Assembly: GCA_964035545.1 (NCBI GenBank)
Contig: OZ037767.1
Location: 32,270,628 to 32,334,627, forward strand
DNA: 64,000 nt
Reading direction: 5' to 3'
DNA from: Bugula neritina
Taxonomy: Eukaryota > Bryozoa > Gymnolaemata > Cheilostomatida > Bugulidae
Below the pieces are notes generated by a model that did no database searches, was not told the DNA's origin, and worked only from the letters and a program-made list of their open reading frames with translations. The translations under genes and the position numbers were made by a program. Below are positions 43,598 to 54,479 of this stretch, piece by piece (positions within the stretch are counted from its first letter, which is position 1; every line of letters starts with the position of its first letter).

Positions 43598-44026
43598 CAT
43601 TCGTTTCTCATTCCTATCAAACACATTGACATTCTCAATTAAAAATCATAAAACTAACTTGAAAATAAATATAATGATGATATTATCAATAAGTTATATA
43701 TAATTACTAATATTTTATAGTTTACTACAAGTATAGTTATTGTTTAAAGTTTAATTTGTATATATCATAAGACTAGGTTTAGCTATTGTGAATTTGAATA
43801 TATTTTATTTGTTTTCAATCATTATGATTATCATTATCATTATGATTATCATGATCATGATGATGATATTGATTATGATAATCATAATGATTATCATTAT
43901 CACATATCACTTAATTTCATCAGTGTATCACATATCATATGCCATATGATTGTGACATGTGATAATGATATCCATATCATCATCATATCATTTATCAATT
44001 ACCATATGATTATCATTATGATATGA

Positions 44027-44073
44027 TAATTAATATTAATTCACTATTACTAATAGTGAATTAATATTAATTA
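44027..44073. repeat. Perfect palindrome of about 47 bp
   Basis: TTAATATTAATTCACTATTA, one central C, then its reverse complement. It lies within a stretch of ATGATTATCAT-type simple DNA. Confidence 0.92.
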
Positions 44074-44763
44074 TTGATAGATATGACATATGACTATCAT
44101 TATGTTTATGATAAATTGAAGTGATATATCATTATGTCATATAATATTAATATAATTATATGGTTATATTCATAGTTATACCCTTACACTGTTACAGACT
44201 ACGTCTATAGAACTTGTTTTGTTTTTTTAAAAATCAATCACAATGTTAGGCATTTTAATAGTTTTTATTTTGAAACTGATTTTGTTTTGATTCTTGTGTT
44301 TGACTTTGTTTGACTTTTGCTTTCAGTTCATGTTTTTTAATAAATTAATTGAAAATTTAGTGATACTGACATTGACTCATTATTTTTAAATTCTAGTCAT
44401 TATAATTACTAAGAATAAAATGATAATATATATAATTATATTGCGATTGTCTGTATAATCAATTGTCGTTTTTATTTTGATTGTATGCCTATACTCATAT
44501 CCATATGCCCTATCAATCATACGCACTATCACTATGGCATGTTTATGTCATTGTTGTGGTTATCACAATCAGTAGTTAAAATGAATCACGACAATCAGAT
44601 TTGATATTAACTTCAAAACCACTATATTTGTATTACTATTAGTATGATAATAATTATCAAACTTTTTTTATCAACTCATCTTACGTTGATGGTGTACTTG
44701 TTAACTCATGCAATTGTTAATGTTGCTGAAATTATCACTGAGCATAATGCCCCATTTAGACTA

Positions 44764-45406
44764 CAGTTGAAACTCAACTGTTTTCGAGACTGAGTGTTGA
44801 ACTCTCTAATGTCACAACTGTCAGATTTCTGAACGCAGCGGTTTATTTTTCGCTCAAATTTTGCATTCAGCAATCATCCCAATCACTGACTGGCAGGTAA
44901 TTCCTGATTAGTTGAATGCTTCTACTTATTCCACGTGCTACTAGAGAGCATTATTATTTGATTTAGTTCTTCAAAAACTATATTATTTTACTAAATAATA
45001 TGATGAAATCATGTATGGAAATCTTGAAAATAAATTTTTAGTAGATAAATTTGGCTGAATTCTATTTGCATATATGGTTCACTATGCTAGTGAAGCCGAT
45101 TGAATAAAGCTAGTAAATCTCATTAAATGACACTAATAATTTGGAATAATTGAAGCTAGTAAATTAGAATAAAAAAACCAGTAAATCTTATTGAATTATA
45201 CAAGTAAATCTCATTAAGTTGGGCTAAATTTGATTATTGGTTGCTGTGGGTACAGCAGAAACTGAGTTACGGCATTCCTATTGGTTAAAAGTTTGCTGAG
45301 ATAGTACGCATTCAAAGTTCGTAGTGAGAGCAGCAAAAATAAGGACGTGACATTGGAGCTATGCTCGAGCAGCTCGAAAAACCCTTTCACAGTTCAGGTT
45401 CGACTG
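44764..45406. mobile_element. Candidate DNA transposon remnant with inverted ends and direct flanks
   Basis: The left end is CAGTTGAAACTCAACTG. The right end reads, inverted, CAGTCGAACCTGAACTG, and TTTTCGAG is shared further in on both sides. The flanks repeat directly: GCCCCATTTAGACT on the left, CCCCATTAGACT on the right. The 643-bp interior has no transposase frame. The long, imperfect flank repeat does not fit one superfamily neatly. Confidence 0.6.
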
Positions 45407-45719
45407 CCCCATTAGACTGGGTATCATAACCAGTATGAATATGAGTTGAATATCCCATTCTGTTGTTTACTGCCAGTACAAGTTTAGTAATAACTGGTTT
45501 ACATCATTGTTATAGTCGTAGTGTGATGATATAAATATAACTCATATGCTTACTATCAGCATCAGTATAGGCCACTTTAGTAGTAACAATACAGCTATCA
45601 TTACACCTTTGCCTATAGCGGTATGCATCTATGAAATCACCAACTGGCAACATTCAATAAAACTCACTGTCAGCATCATCATTTTAATTTCTGTTCAATA
45701 GAAATCAGTCTCACACTTG

Positions 45720-46050
45720 GTACTACTCTCAGTCTATGCTCTCAGTATCACTCTCAGTCTATACTCTCACTCTCAGCCTATGCTCTCAGTCTATACTCTC
45801 AGTCTCACTCTCAGTCTATACTCTCAGTCTCTCTCTCAGCCTATGCTCTCAGTATCACTCACTCTCAGTCTATGCTCTCAGTATCACTTTCAGTCTACAC
45901 TCTCAGTATCACTCTCAGTTTATACTCTCAGTCTCACTCTCAGTCTATGCTCTCAGTATCACTCTCAGTCTATACCCTCAGTATCACTCACTCTCAGTCT
46001 TATGTACTCTCAGCCTATGCTCTCAGTCTCACTCCCAGTCTTACATTCAG
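45720..46050. repeat. Array of CTCAGTCTATACTCTCAGTATCA
   Basis: Irregular 12-18 bp units built from CTCTCAGTCTATACT and CTCTCAGTATCACT, about 330 bp, upstream of the CPEB-type gene. Ser/Leu/Tyr-rich frames are artefacts. Confidence 0.95.
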
Positions 46051-47420
46051 TAAATTGATTTTCCTAGTAATTTGTATGTGATCCAAATTATGTCATCAGT
46101 CTTTCAAAATACAGGTGACTAAAGTTGCCTATTTTATGCTATTTCAAAAATTGTATCAATTATTAATAACTTAAAGAGTTGATTCTAATTTGGTTTTAAT
46201 AAATGAACACGGTGATCAGAGATCTTATAGAAGACACTGTACCCAGAAATCTTAAGACAGATAACAGATGTATGTTTTATTATAGCTTTGATATTTCTCT
46301 CCTGACTGACAGTTTGATGCATCAAGCTCACCGCTCAGACACGCTGTCATAAGAGGCAGTGAACAGAACTTGGTGGAGTCAGGCAGAGGTCAGGAGTAAA
46401 GAATTCTGGGAAGGTATCATAATATTAACATCGTTGTGTCCTGCTACATTTAATTATAGTAAATACGTTTGATCATATATTTAGAACATAGTTTCTCTCC
46501 ACAACACAGTGGATATACTGCAAACCCATAAAATACTTTAGCCTAATAATCTAAATTCTAATAGAATATTATGATAGAAACTGAAAGATTACAACTCCAT
46601 ATCACCATATTGCTTAGCAGGGAGAGATACAATATACTCAAACATTAGTGGCCTCACTTTTGGTATGTTATAAAATCAGGGATATTATGTAACATGCTAT
46701 GGCACTATCTAAAAGACAACTGTTTGCTGTTTCCAGGTGACAGCACTGCAACCAATTTGGAAGGATTTTGTTATTGATAACATTTCATTTTCACAAACCT
46801 TACAGGGTGTGTTACACATTTTATAGCACTTGGTGTGAACACATGTAATTCTTGGCAACTTGATTGCTGTCAATATCATTTTACCATGTTTGACGTATGA
46901 ATAGCTAGATACTGTTCTAAGTTGTCTGGTACAGTCCCTTCAACAGTTTAGAAAATATTGTCACATAGTGAAATGACTGGTTAAATCCAGCTGTTCTAGC
47001 TTACAATAGATAGACCAAGACTATATAATCTATAGCAGTTGTTTTTCTGTATACTAAGCTCAGTTTAAAAATAGCTAAAATAGTTGAGCTTTTGCCAAAA
47101 GCTTTATTTTTTGGAAAGCTAAGAAATAGCTAATAGCTTGGCTATTTCTTTGATATATGACTAATCATTACAGCTACACCAGCTTTACTTGACAGCATTT
47201 GAGTTGCGTGTCGTGTAGTAGGTTAACATCGCATGTACAAGTGAGATAGATATATGCTTTAACAATCTGTCAGAAAATGCTTTCAAACAATCTTTTTAAT
47301 GTATCTAAAAACAATGTAAGTTGTCTTCTTTTATTTTGATGTTGATTGTTTCTTAGCTCATTACTACAGCAACATAGGCACTTGTACACACAATATACTA
47401 TATTATAATTGTGCGTTTGT
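46051..47420. other. Upstream of the CPEB-type gene; possible missing 5' exons
   Basis: Two stretches look codon-like: an ATG frame at 46204-46270 (MNTVIRDLIEDTVPRN) and one after an acceptor at about 46310 (FDASSSPLRHAVIRG). Their phases do not join to each other or to 47421, so they are not included in the model. Either could belong to the 5' end. Confidence 0.3.
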
Positions 47421-50400
47421 ATGCTAAAGGGGGAAAGTTATGAGAAACTATTATCAACTTTTGGAACCCTCTGCGGTGACATCGAAGTGTGTGAAGTCAG
47501 TGGAAGTGCCAAGTCCCTGGTCAATCAAGGGTAAGGATCTTCAAAATAGTTTTTTGTCTTTGCTTTGATTGTTCTGCAGCTGGTTAATAGAAATAGCTTA
47601 AGATAATTTGGTATTGATTTATATTTGTAGAGGTCATTGTATTGGTGGTGATGTTTCCACAAGGCTACTTTCGTTTACTGATTATTTATCTGAGAGAAAG
47701 GATTATGGAGTCATAGGTATGCAGTGTATTATTTGACAGCATAGTGAGAATATATAATATATAATATAGTAATATCTACTCAGTATGAATATGCATTACT
47801 ATATCATATTGAGCTGTTTTGTAGGCGAAAGACGGCTGCAACCTTTACAGTCAAACCAACCGAAGGTGGATAAATTTCCAGAATCACCTACTGAATATGG
47901 GAAAGGGGAGAAACAAAGGATTCTGGATGAGATGGCGCAGGCGCATATGACTGCGGCCAGTGAGTATAATATACATGTTCACTACAGCAACTTTCTAGCA
48001 GCAGCATCTGTCTAGCGGCAGCATCTGTCTAGCGGCAGCAACTGTGTAGCGGCAGCAACTGTGTAGTGGCAGCCTCTGTTTAGCGGCAGCCTCTGTCTAG
48101 CGGCAGCATCTGTCTAGCGGCAGCATCTGTCTAGCAATAAGTTGCACTGAATGCTGACTGACCTGTTGCAGCGGCAGCGAATCCGAGGAGATATAAACTG
48201 GTGAACTGGAGCTCCGGCAAGTCGGCAGCGACTGAACCCTCCTGGGCGACTGACCTTTGGATGACAGCTGCTTTGTCACTGAAAGTGTTTCTGGGTGGCG
48301 TACCCAAGTACTTGAGTGAAGGTACCGTCCGTCTGTCTGTCTGAGTGTCTGTCTGTCTGTCCTCACCAGCCTTTCTCAGCCAGTTCCTTGTTTGTGTTAC
48401 AAAAGTGTCATGTTTTACAGTTGCTATGAGGAGCTACTTGGAGGCCTTCGGTGAAGTGGAAGTGAAGTTGGTAGCTGCAGGGACACCTCGAGGTACAAAT
48501 AACTCTCCAACATGTCTCCTTTTCTTCATATCTGTTTCTCTTTATATCTGTTTCTCTTCATATCTGTTTCTCCTCATATCTGTTTCTCTTCATATCTGTT
48601 TCTCTTCATATCTGTTTCTCTTCATATCTGTTTCTCTTCATATCTGTTTCTCCTCATATCTGTTTCTCCTCATATCTGTTTCTCTGTTAAGTTGTGTGTC
48701 TCATAACTCATGAATAGCTCCACGTGTTTCAGGCTACGGTTACGCTACATTCAGGAAAGAATCCTCTCTTAGAGCTTTCTTGTCATCCTGCCAGTGCACT
48801 GAACGGCGACTCACCTACACACTTCCCAGCGCTGTAGACACTCGACTGGAGACAAGGGTGAATAAGCAGGTGGGGAGAGGAGTAGATAGGCAGGTGGGGA
48901 GAGGAGTAGATAGGCAGGTGGAGAGAGGGGTGGATAGGCAGGTGGAGAAGGGGGTAGAGAGAGGGGTGAGTGTTTTATTGCGTCTGTTAGGAGTTAGTGT
49001 GTCTGCACTGATGTGTGTATATCTGAGGATTCTTGTGTAGCTTGCCAGAGATCTCTGTTGAGGAGTCGTGTTCTTATTGTGAAAGGCCTTTTAAAATAGA
49101 ATGTGCTCTTAAAATTCTACCAACTAGTTTAAGGCCAAAAGCTATTGTAACCTTTCAATAATTAAATTATAACTAATGCCAAAAGTTGCCAGCAAATTCA
49201 AAACTCAAACGAGCTGTAATATTACGTAACTTTAAAGATGGTCGCTTAAAGGTTAAGGAGTCGTGCTACCCTGCAGTACTGTTAAGGAGTCGTGTTACCT
49301 TACAGTACTGTTAAGGAGTTGTGCTACCCTCAGTACTGTTAAGGAGTTGTGCTACCCTCAGTACTGTTAAGGAGTTGTGTTACCCTGCAGTACTGTTAAG
49401 GAGTTGTGCTACCCTCAGTACTGTTAAGGAGTTGTGTTACCCTGCAGTACTGTTAAGGAGTTGTGCTACCCTCAGTACTGTTAAGGAGTTGTGTTACCTT
49501 ACAGTACTGTTAAGGAGTTGTGTTACCCTGCAGTACTGTTGAGGAGTTGAGTTACCCTGCAGTACTGTTGAGGAGTTGAGTTACCTTACAGTACTGTTAA
49601 GGAGTTGTGTTACCCTGCAGTACTGTTAAGGAGTTGTGTTACCCTGCAGTACTGTTAAGGAGTTGTGTTACCCTGCAGTACTGTTGAGGAGTTGAGTTAC
49701 CCTGCAGTACTGTTAAGGAGTTGTGCTACCCTGCAGTACTGTTAAGGAGTTGTGTTACCCTGCAGTACTGTTGAGAAGTTAAGTTACCCTGCAGTACTGT
49801 TGAGGAGTTGTGTTACCCTGCAGTACTGTTAAGGGGTCGTGCTACCCTGCAGTACTGTTACGGAGTTGTGTTACCCTGCAGTACTGTTAAGGAGTTGTGT
49901 TACCCTGCAGGTGTGGATTCAAGTCATACCCTGGATGATTGCCAACCAGCAGTACTTGACTTGTGAGAAGATGTTGAGAGAAACAGAACTGAAGTACACG
50001 GTGTTTGTGGGAAATCTGCACGGCACCACCACAGCTCGGGCGCTTTACCAGGCGATGGCGAGTGCATTTGGGGGAGGCGTGGTTTACTCGGCCATCAATG
50101 TAGATTACTCCAAGTATCCAATAGGTGAGATTTCACAACTCCTACTTTACTTGTACCAGCTGATACAGCTAGCTGCTAGTCTTAGTAGTAGTAGCCTGCT
50201 AGTCTTAGTAGTAGTAGCCTGCTAGTCTTAGTAGTAGTAGCCTGCTAGTCTTAGTAGTAATAGCCTGCTAGTCTTAGTAGTAATAGCCTGCTAGTCTTAG
50301 TAGTAGTAGCCTGCTAGTCTTAGTAGTAATAGCCTGCTAGTCTTAGTAGTAATAGCCTGCTAGTCTAAGTAGTAGTAGCCTGCTAGTCTTAGTAGTAATA

Positions 50401-51311
50401 GTAGCCTGCTAGTCTTAGTAGTAATAGCCTGCTAGTCTTAGTCAGCTGAACTGTTCCTCTACAGGCTCTGGTCGGGTGACGTTCAGCAATGAAAAAAGTT
50501 ACAGAATTGCTGTGAGCGCAGGCTATCTGAGACTCTGTAATGGTCACAGTGACAAAGTGGTATGTACCAGCTTTCTTCTGCCTAGAGTTTTCCTCTCTAT
50601 GGAGTTACTCACTGAGGTGTGTTGAGTTACTATGAGTTAATTACTCACTGAGGTGTGTTGAGTTACTATGAGTTAATTACTCACTGAGCTGTTGTGTGAT
50701 GAGTTACTATGAGTTAAATACTCACTGAGGTGTGTTGAGTTACTATGAGTTAATTACTCACTGAGGTGCTGTGTGTTGAGTTACTATGAGTTAATTACTC
50801 ACTGAGGTGCTGTGTGTTGAGTTACTATGAGTTAATTACTCACTGAGCTGCTGTGTGATTCTTTAGATACAAATTGAACCATTCCTTGATGATAGAATGT
50901 GCCAGACGTGTTTGCAAGACATCGGAAAGTATTTTTGTCGCTCTCAAACACCTGGATGTTTCCGAGTAAGCTCTGCTCTTCTGATTCATATATAATTAAG
51001 AAACACATGTAACGTAATACTGTTAACTAACACTTGTGACACCTGTGACAATGCAGCACTTGTGATACTTGTGACAGAGTGACACCGGTGACACCTGTGA
51101 TAGTGTGACAGATATTATTTCATTTATTTTGTAGTATTTTTGCACGGCGTGCTGGTTTAACCGCCACTCCTTTGCATTTCTCACTGATGATCACATTCCT
51201 CTAACCAAAACCAAGAAGGGGTTTACAGCCAGAGCTAATTTGGTGAAGCAACTTCCTTATGTGAAGCAGGCCGAGACAACTCCAAGATTGTACTGCAACA
51301 AACTGTTCTAG
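47421..51311 (+). CDS. CPEB-type cytoplasmic polyadenylation element-binding protein
   Basis: Ten exons: 47421-47530, 47631-47716, 47825-47959, 48172-48321, 48421-48492, 48733-48857, 49911-50124, 50465-50559, 50867-50965, 51135-51311. They give 420 residues, with all phases consistent. RRM1 has KVFLGGVP (148-155) and the RNP1-like GYGYATF (185-191). VWIQVIPWMIA links to RRM2, which has YTVFVGNLHG (255-264) and YPIGSGRVTF (295-304). A ZZ-type zinc domain follows: CQTC (341-344), C353, C360, CTAC (365-368) and His373 on. This order is diagnostic of CPEB proteins, which bind U-rich 3' UTR elements and control poly(A) length and translation in oocytes and neurons; it is closest to the CPEB1 type by eye. 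The N-terminal 140 residues are not recognisable. The start is uncertain: the ATG could be internal to an exon and upstream exons may be missing. Confidence 0.92.
47995..48140. repeat. 17-20 bp array echoing an exon start
   Basis: Seven or eight copies of GCGGCAGCATCTGTCTA in a CPEB-type intron. Each has TAG then CGGCAGC, like the GCAG/CGGCAGCG acceptor and exon start at 48172. Confidence 0.93.
48510..48685. repeat. Pyrimidine-rich minisatellite, 16-bp unit
   Basis: About eleven copies of TCATATCTGTTTCTCT in the intron ending at 48732. It lengthens the pyrimidine tract before the acceptor. Confidence 0.96.
48862..48965. repeat. G-rich array, about 24-bp unit
   Basis: Four copies containing GTGGGGAGAGGAGTAGATAG directly after a CPEB-type exon donor (48858). 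Confidence 0.9.
49250..49910. repeat. 29-bp minisatellite carrying a splice acceptor
   Basis: About twenty-four copies containing GGAGTTGTGTTACCCTGCAG. The final copy supplies the real acceptor, TTACCCTGCAG, for the CPEB-type exon at 49911. Every earlier copy with CCCTGCAG is a potential acceptor too. Confidence 0.96.
50165..50445. repeat. Minisatellite, about 23-bp unit
   Basis: About eleven copies containing AGTCTTAGTAGTAGTAGCCT in the CPEB-type intron 50125-50464. Confidence 0.95.
50600..50852. repeat. Minisatellite, 37-42 bp unit
   Basis: About six copies containing GAGTTACTATGAGTTAATTA in the CPEB-type intron 50560-50866. A shorter ACACTTGTGACACC patch sits in the next intron (51030-51110). 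Confidence 0.95.
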
Positions 51312-51959
51312 TCTATTTTATTATTATATTGCTGTAAATGATGCAGTGTTGTTGTAGCTGATCTACATTCTACTGTCTTTTAAATCAAGTTTATTTACTT
51401 GAACTCGCATACATTACTACAGTGTTTTACCCATAGTTTAATGTGTTAGAAAAAGCTATGCATACTCTAGCATAGTGAAATCTTTTCTATAGTCATCTGT
51501 GAATGACTAGACTGAAATTTATTCTTCTATTTATTATAATTGAAATAAAATTCAAGAAAAATTGTTCTCATTTGTACAGACTGTAGTTATTTGTTACATA
51601 ACCCTTTATTTTCCCTGGTGTTGACTTGGAGACAAACAGAATGCATACTTTAAGCTACCTTATTTACTACTTCTTATACTCCTTCACCACCTCATACTCT
51701 TACATAACTAGCCCAGTTGTACAATACATTACAGCAATCATTACATAACTGCATGATTTCACATTGCATAATCACTGGATACAATAGTTTCATATAAATA
51801 GTTGATCTGCTTTGCTAATCAACAAATGTATGTTCTAATGAATTGATGATCTAATGATGTATATAATTCTATACTCATACCAAAAATGCTTTCATCTATC
51901 ACTACAATTATGAAACTTTATTCATCAATGACATGTATGTAGATAACATGTATGGTGTG
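51312..51959. other. 3' UTR and flank of the CPEB-type gene
   Basis: Contains the 3' UTR up to the AATAAA at 51544, then AT-rich DNA with nothing further that I can name. Confidence 0.5.
51544..51549 (+). other. Likely poly(A) signal AATAAA
   Basis: AATAAA about 235 bp past the stop of the CPEB-type gene, the first clear one on this strand. Confidence 0.6.
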
Positions 51960-52355
51960 ATCTGTATACGCTGTATCCATATACCGTAGGTGTGTATATC
52001 AATATAATCTTATATATTGATATACACACCTACTGTATATGCTGTATCCATATACCGTAGGTGTGTATATCAATATAATCTTATATATTGATATACACAC
52101 CTACTGTATATGCTGTATCCATATACCGTAGGTGTGTATATCAATATAATCTTATATATTGATATACACACCTACTGTATATGCTGTATCCATATACCGT
52201 AGGTGTGTATATCAATATAATCCTATATATTGATATACACACCTACTGTATATGCTGTATCCATATACCGTAGGTGTGTATATCAATATAATCCTATATA
52301 TTGATATACACACCTACTGTATATGCTGTATCCATATACAGTAGGTGTGTATATT
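51960..52355. repeat. Tandem array of 71-bp hairpin units
   Basis: Five and a bit units spaced exactly 71 bp (CCGTAG at 51984, 52055, 52126, 52197, 52268). Each unit holds TAGGTGTGTATATCAATATA and its reverse complement, separated by a few bases, so each can fold into a stem of about 20 bp. Confidence 0.95.
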
Positions 52356-52914
52356 GGTAATCAGAACATACCTTCTTTGAGAACGGAGTTACTGTTGCTG
52401 TATCAGTCTAACAAGGGTGGGCTACCCCATGTATGCTTCTATATCCTATATCATTTTATATTGTGTATTATATAATTAATTGTATATATTATAATGTGAC
52501 ATATTATATTATAATACTATTATTGTGTTGTATTATTGCATGTTATAAAATGGGATACTATATTATATTACATATCAGGTTACGGTTAAACAGTTTATAA
52601 TTGGATATAAAATTCGGTCACACATTTTCCAACTGTTTAATAAATGCCATCTATAAGAGAACATCCAGTGCAGTGCATTGCTGTAAGTGAAAACAAGCTT
52701 TTGCCCTTGCCTAGCAAGGGCAAAGTGCTACTATTTACGAAACGTACTGTTTGATTTTAATATTTTACATAGCCGCGAGGCATGTTTTTACTTAAAAGTC
52801 TAGAATGATTAAATGTTTTAAACAGAATTATAAGATTCACAGAATTATGAAAAGAGTAAATGAATCACTGGATGTACCAAGTTATCTTAATTAAGCAGCC
52901 AAAGAAAGTACAAT
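52356..52914. other. Intergenic AT-rich DNA
   Basis: Nothing recognised. A TTGCCCTTGCCTAGCAAGGGCAA stem near 52692-52714 is the only local structure. Confidence 0.45.
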
Positions 52915-53575
52915 TCACTTGTTACAAACTGCGCAACTTGGGCACTCTGCCAACTTTGGAAGTAGCTTTTTGTAACTAACTGACCTGTAACTGTAACTAA
53001 CTGACCTGTAACTGTAACTAACTGACCTGTTACTGTAACTAACTGACCTGTAACTGTAACTAACTGACCTGTTACTGTAACTAACTGACCTGTAACTGTA
53101 ACTAACTAACCTGTAACTGTAACTAACTGACCTGTAACTGTAACTAACTGTAACTAACCCTAGTACCAAGGTGGACACTTGCTCATACAGAATGCCACCT
53201 TCATTGCTTACCAAACTCTCACCACTAATTTCTGAAACAAATCGAAATGCAAGGATTGGCAACAGTTTTCTAAAACCAAAGCAATTTCTGAGAAGCTATG
53301 TGTGGAAAATACTCTTTATTTGATATTTCCATTTTATATGATAAACTGAATTACTGTGGGCTTTAAACTGTATACTGTATTCCCATCTCTTAGCAGCAAG
53401 CACACCGTCTCTTAGCAGCAAGCACACCGTCTCTTAGCAGCAAGCACACCCGGCTAGCAAGTGAAGGCCATGACACTCTGAACTGTAGTTTGGATGCTCT
53501 GCCAGCATGTTTTTTAGACTTTGCCTCAAGAGAACTAACTAATCTGTCAGCATCTAGCTCTTGCGTCATCACCAT
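52915..53575 (-). CDS. Doubtful small gene with a 21-bp repeat, unknown product
   Basis: Exon 1, 53575-53428, reads MVMTQELDADRLVSSLEAKS and ends in phase 1. Exon 2 starts after TTTCAG at 53231, fits that phase and begins EISGESLVSNEGGILYEQ. From there the frame stays open through a 21-bp array (Ser/Tyr/Arg repeats) to AECPSCAVCNK and a stop at 52915. The array may be coding, or an intron from GG/GTTAGT to a TTACAG; both keep the frame. Total is about 154 residues if uninterrupted. I do not recognise the protein. The donor lies in a 22-bp triplicate, which makes it less certain. Confidence 0.3.
52975..53157. repeat. Minisatellite, 21-bp unit
   Basis: About nine copies containing TGACCTGTAACTGTAACTAA, within the doubtful small minus-strand gene. 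Confidence 0.95.
53393..53452. repeat. Triplicate of a 22-bp unit
   Basis: Three copies of about 22 bp containing TCTCTTAGCAGCAAGCACAC, at the end of the first exon of the doubtful minus-strand gene. Confidence 0.93.
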
Positions 53576-53814
53576 GACATTTTGTAATGGGATTTGATGG
53601 CTTACACTAGCTGAGAGTTGCGTATAGATTTCACATTGAAATGTTTACAAATTTTTTGAGTTTTAATTAATGAAACATGTTTCTCATATTATTATCACAT
53701 AATATAAACCAACTTGAAAGCTTCTTAAATATTAACTACTGCAAAAGTTAGAATTTTATTATTTCCGCAATATTCCCCAGTGTTATACTGAGCCAGACGA
53801 CAGCTTTCTCAGTA

Positions 53815-54108
53815 TCAGTCAGTGTATCAGTCAGTATGACTCAGTATAACTCAGTGTATCAGTCAGTGTATCAGTCAGTGTATCAGTCAGTATGACTCAG
53901 TATAACTCAGTGTGTCAGTCAGTGTATCAGTCAGTGTATCAGTCAGTGTGTCAGTCAGTGTGTCAGTCAGTGTATCAGTCAGTGTATCAGTCAGTGTGTC
54001 AGTCAGTGTGTCAGTCAGTGTATCAGTCAGTGTATCAGTCAGTGTGTCAGTCAGTGTGTCAGTCAGTGTATCAGTCAGTGTATCAGTCAGTGTATCAGTC
54101 AGTGTACA
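53815..54108. repeat. Minisatellite, 12-bp unit
   Basis: About twenty-four copies of TCAGTCAGTGTA / TCAGTCAGTGTG in alternating pairs. The Ser/Val and Gln/Ser frames are artefacts. Confidence 0.97.
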
Positions 54109-54479
54109 TTATCTAGCTACTGTTAATGAGAGAACTGGTAAATGCATGAAGTTGAAAACTTTGTAATCCATCCTTCTGCTGGTCACGTGGTTACAAATCT
54201 AATTAGTTAGTCAAGTCTCAACTAGTTATGTAATTGCCAGGCTACTTATGTAACATTCCATGCATAGTAATGCACAATATAATATATATAATTATTATAT
54301 TACATATCTATAGAACATGCAATGTGATATGTAACATAATGTATTCTTAAGATATTTATGAGGTTTATGGTAACTTGCATATGATTTAGTAAACAGGGTA
54401 ACTTGATATCAAAATTGGCAGACATGAAGGCTGTGGGATATAGCTAACACAGTTTCTATACTCTATCAGTTAATAACTG

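Larger units (their letters stand above)
41698..44763. other. AT-rich intergenic DNA with palindromes
   Basis: About 3 kb with no array and no gene I can support. It includes simple TTACTATTAGTATTA-like runs (42590-42800), a GC-richer patch with inverted repeats (43443-43597) and ATGATTATCAT-like palindromic runs (43820-44100). Confidence 0.6.

Noticed and set aside
45390-45412. GGTTCGACTGC resembling a tRNA B box
   Set aside because: No acceptor, D or T stem can be paired around it; it belongs to the inverted end of the transposon-like element.
46204-46400. Possible 5' exons of the CPEB-type gene
   Set aside because: Phases of the two candidate pieces do not join to each other or to the exon at 47421.
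53912-54166. Ser-Val repeat frame
   Set aside because: Product of the 12-bp array; no splice sites or homology.
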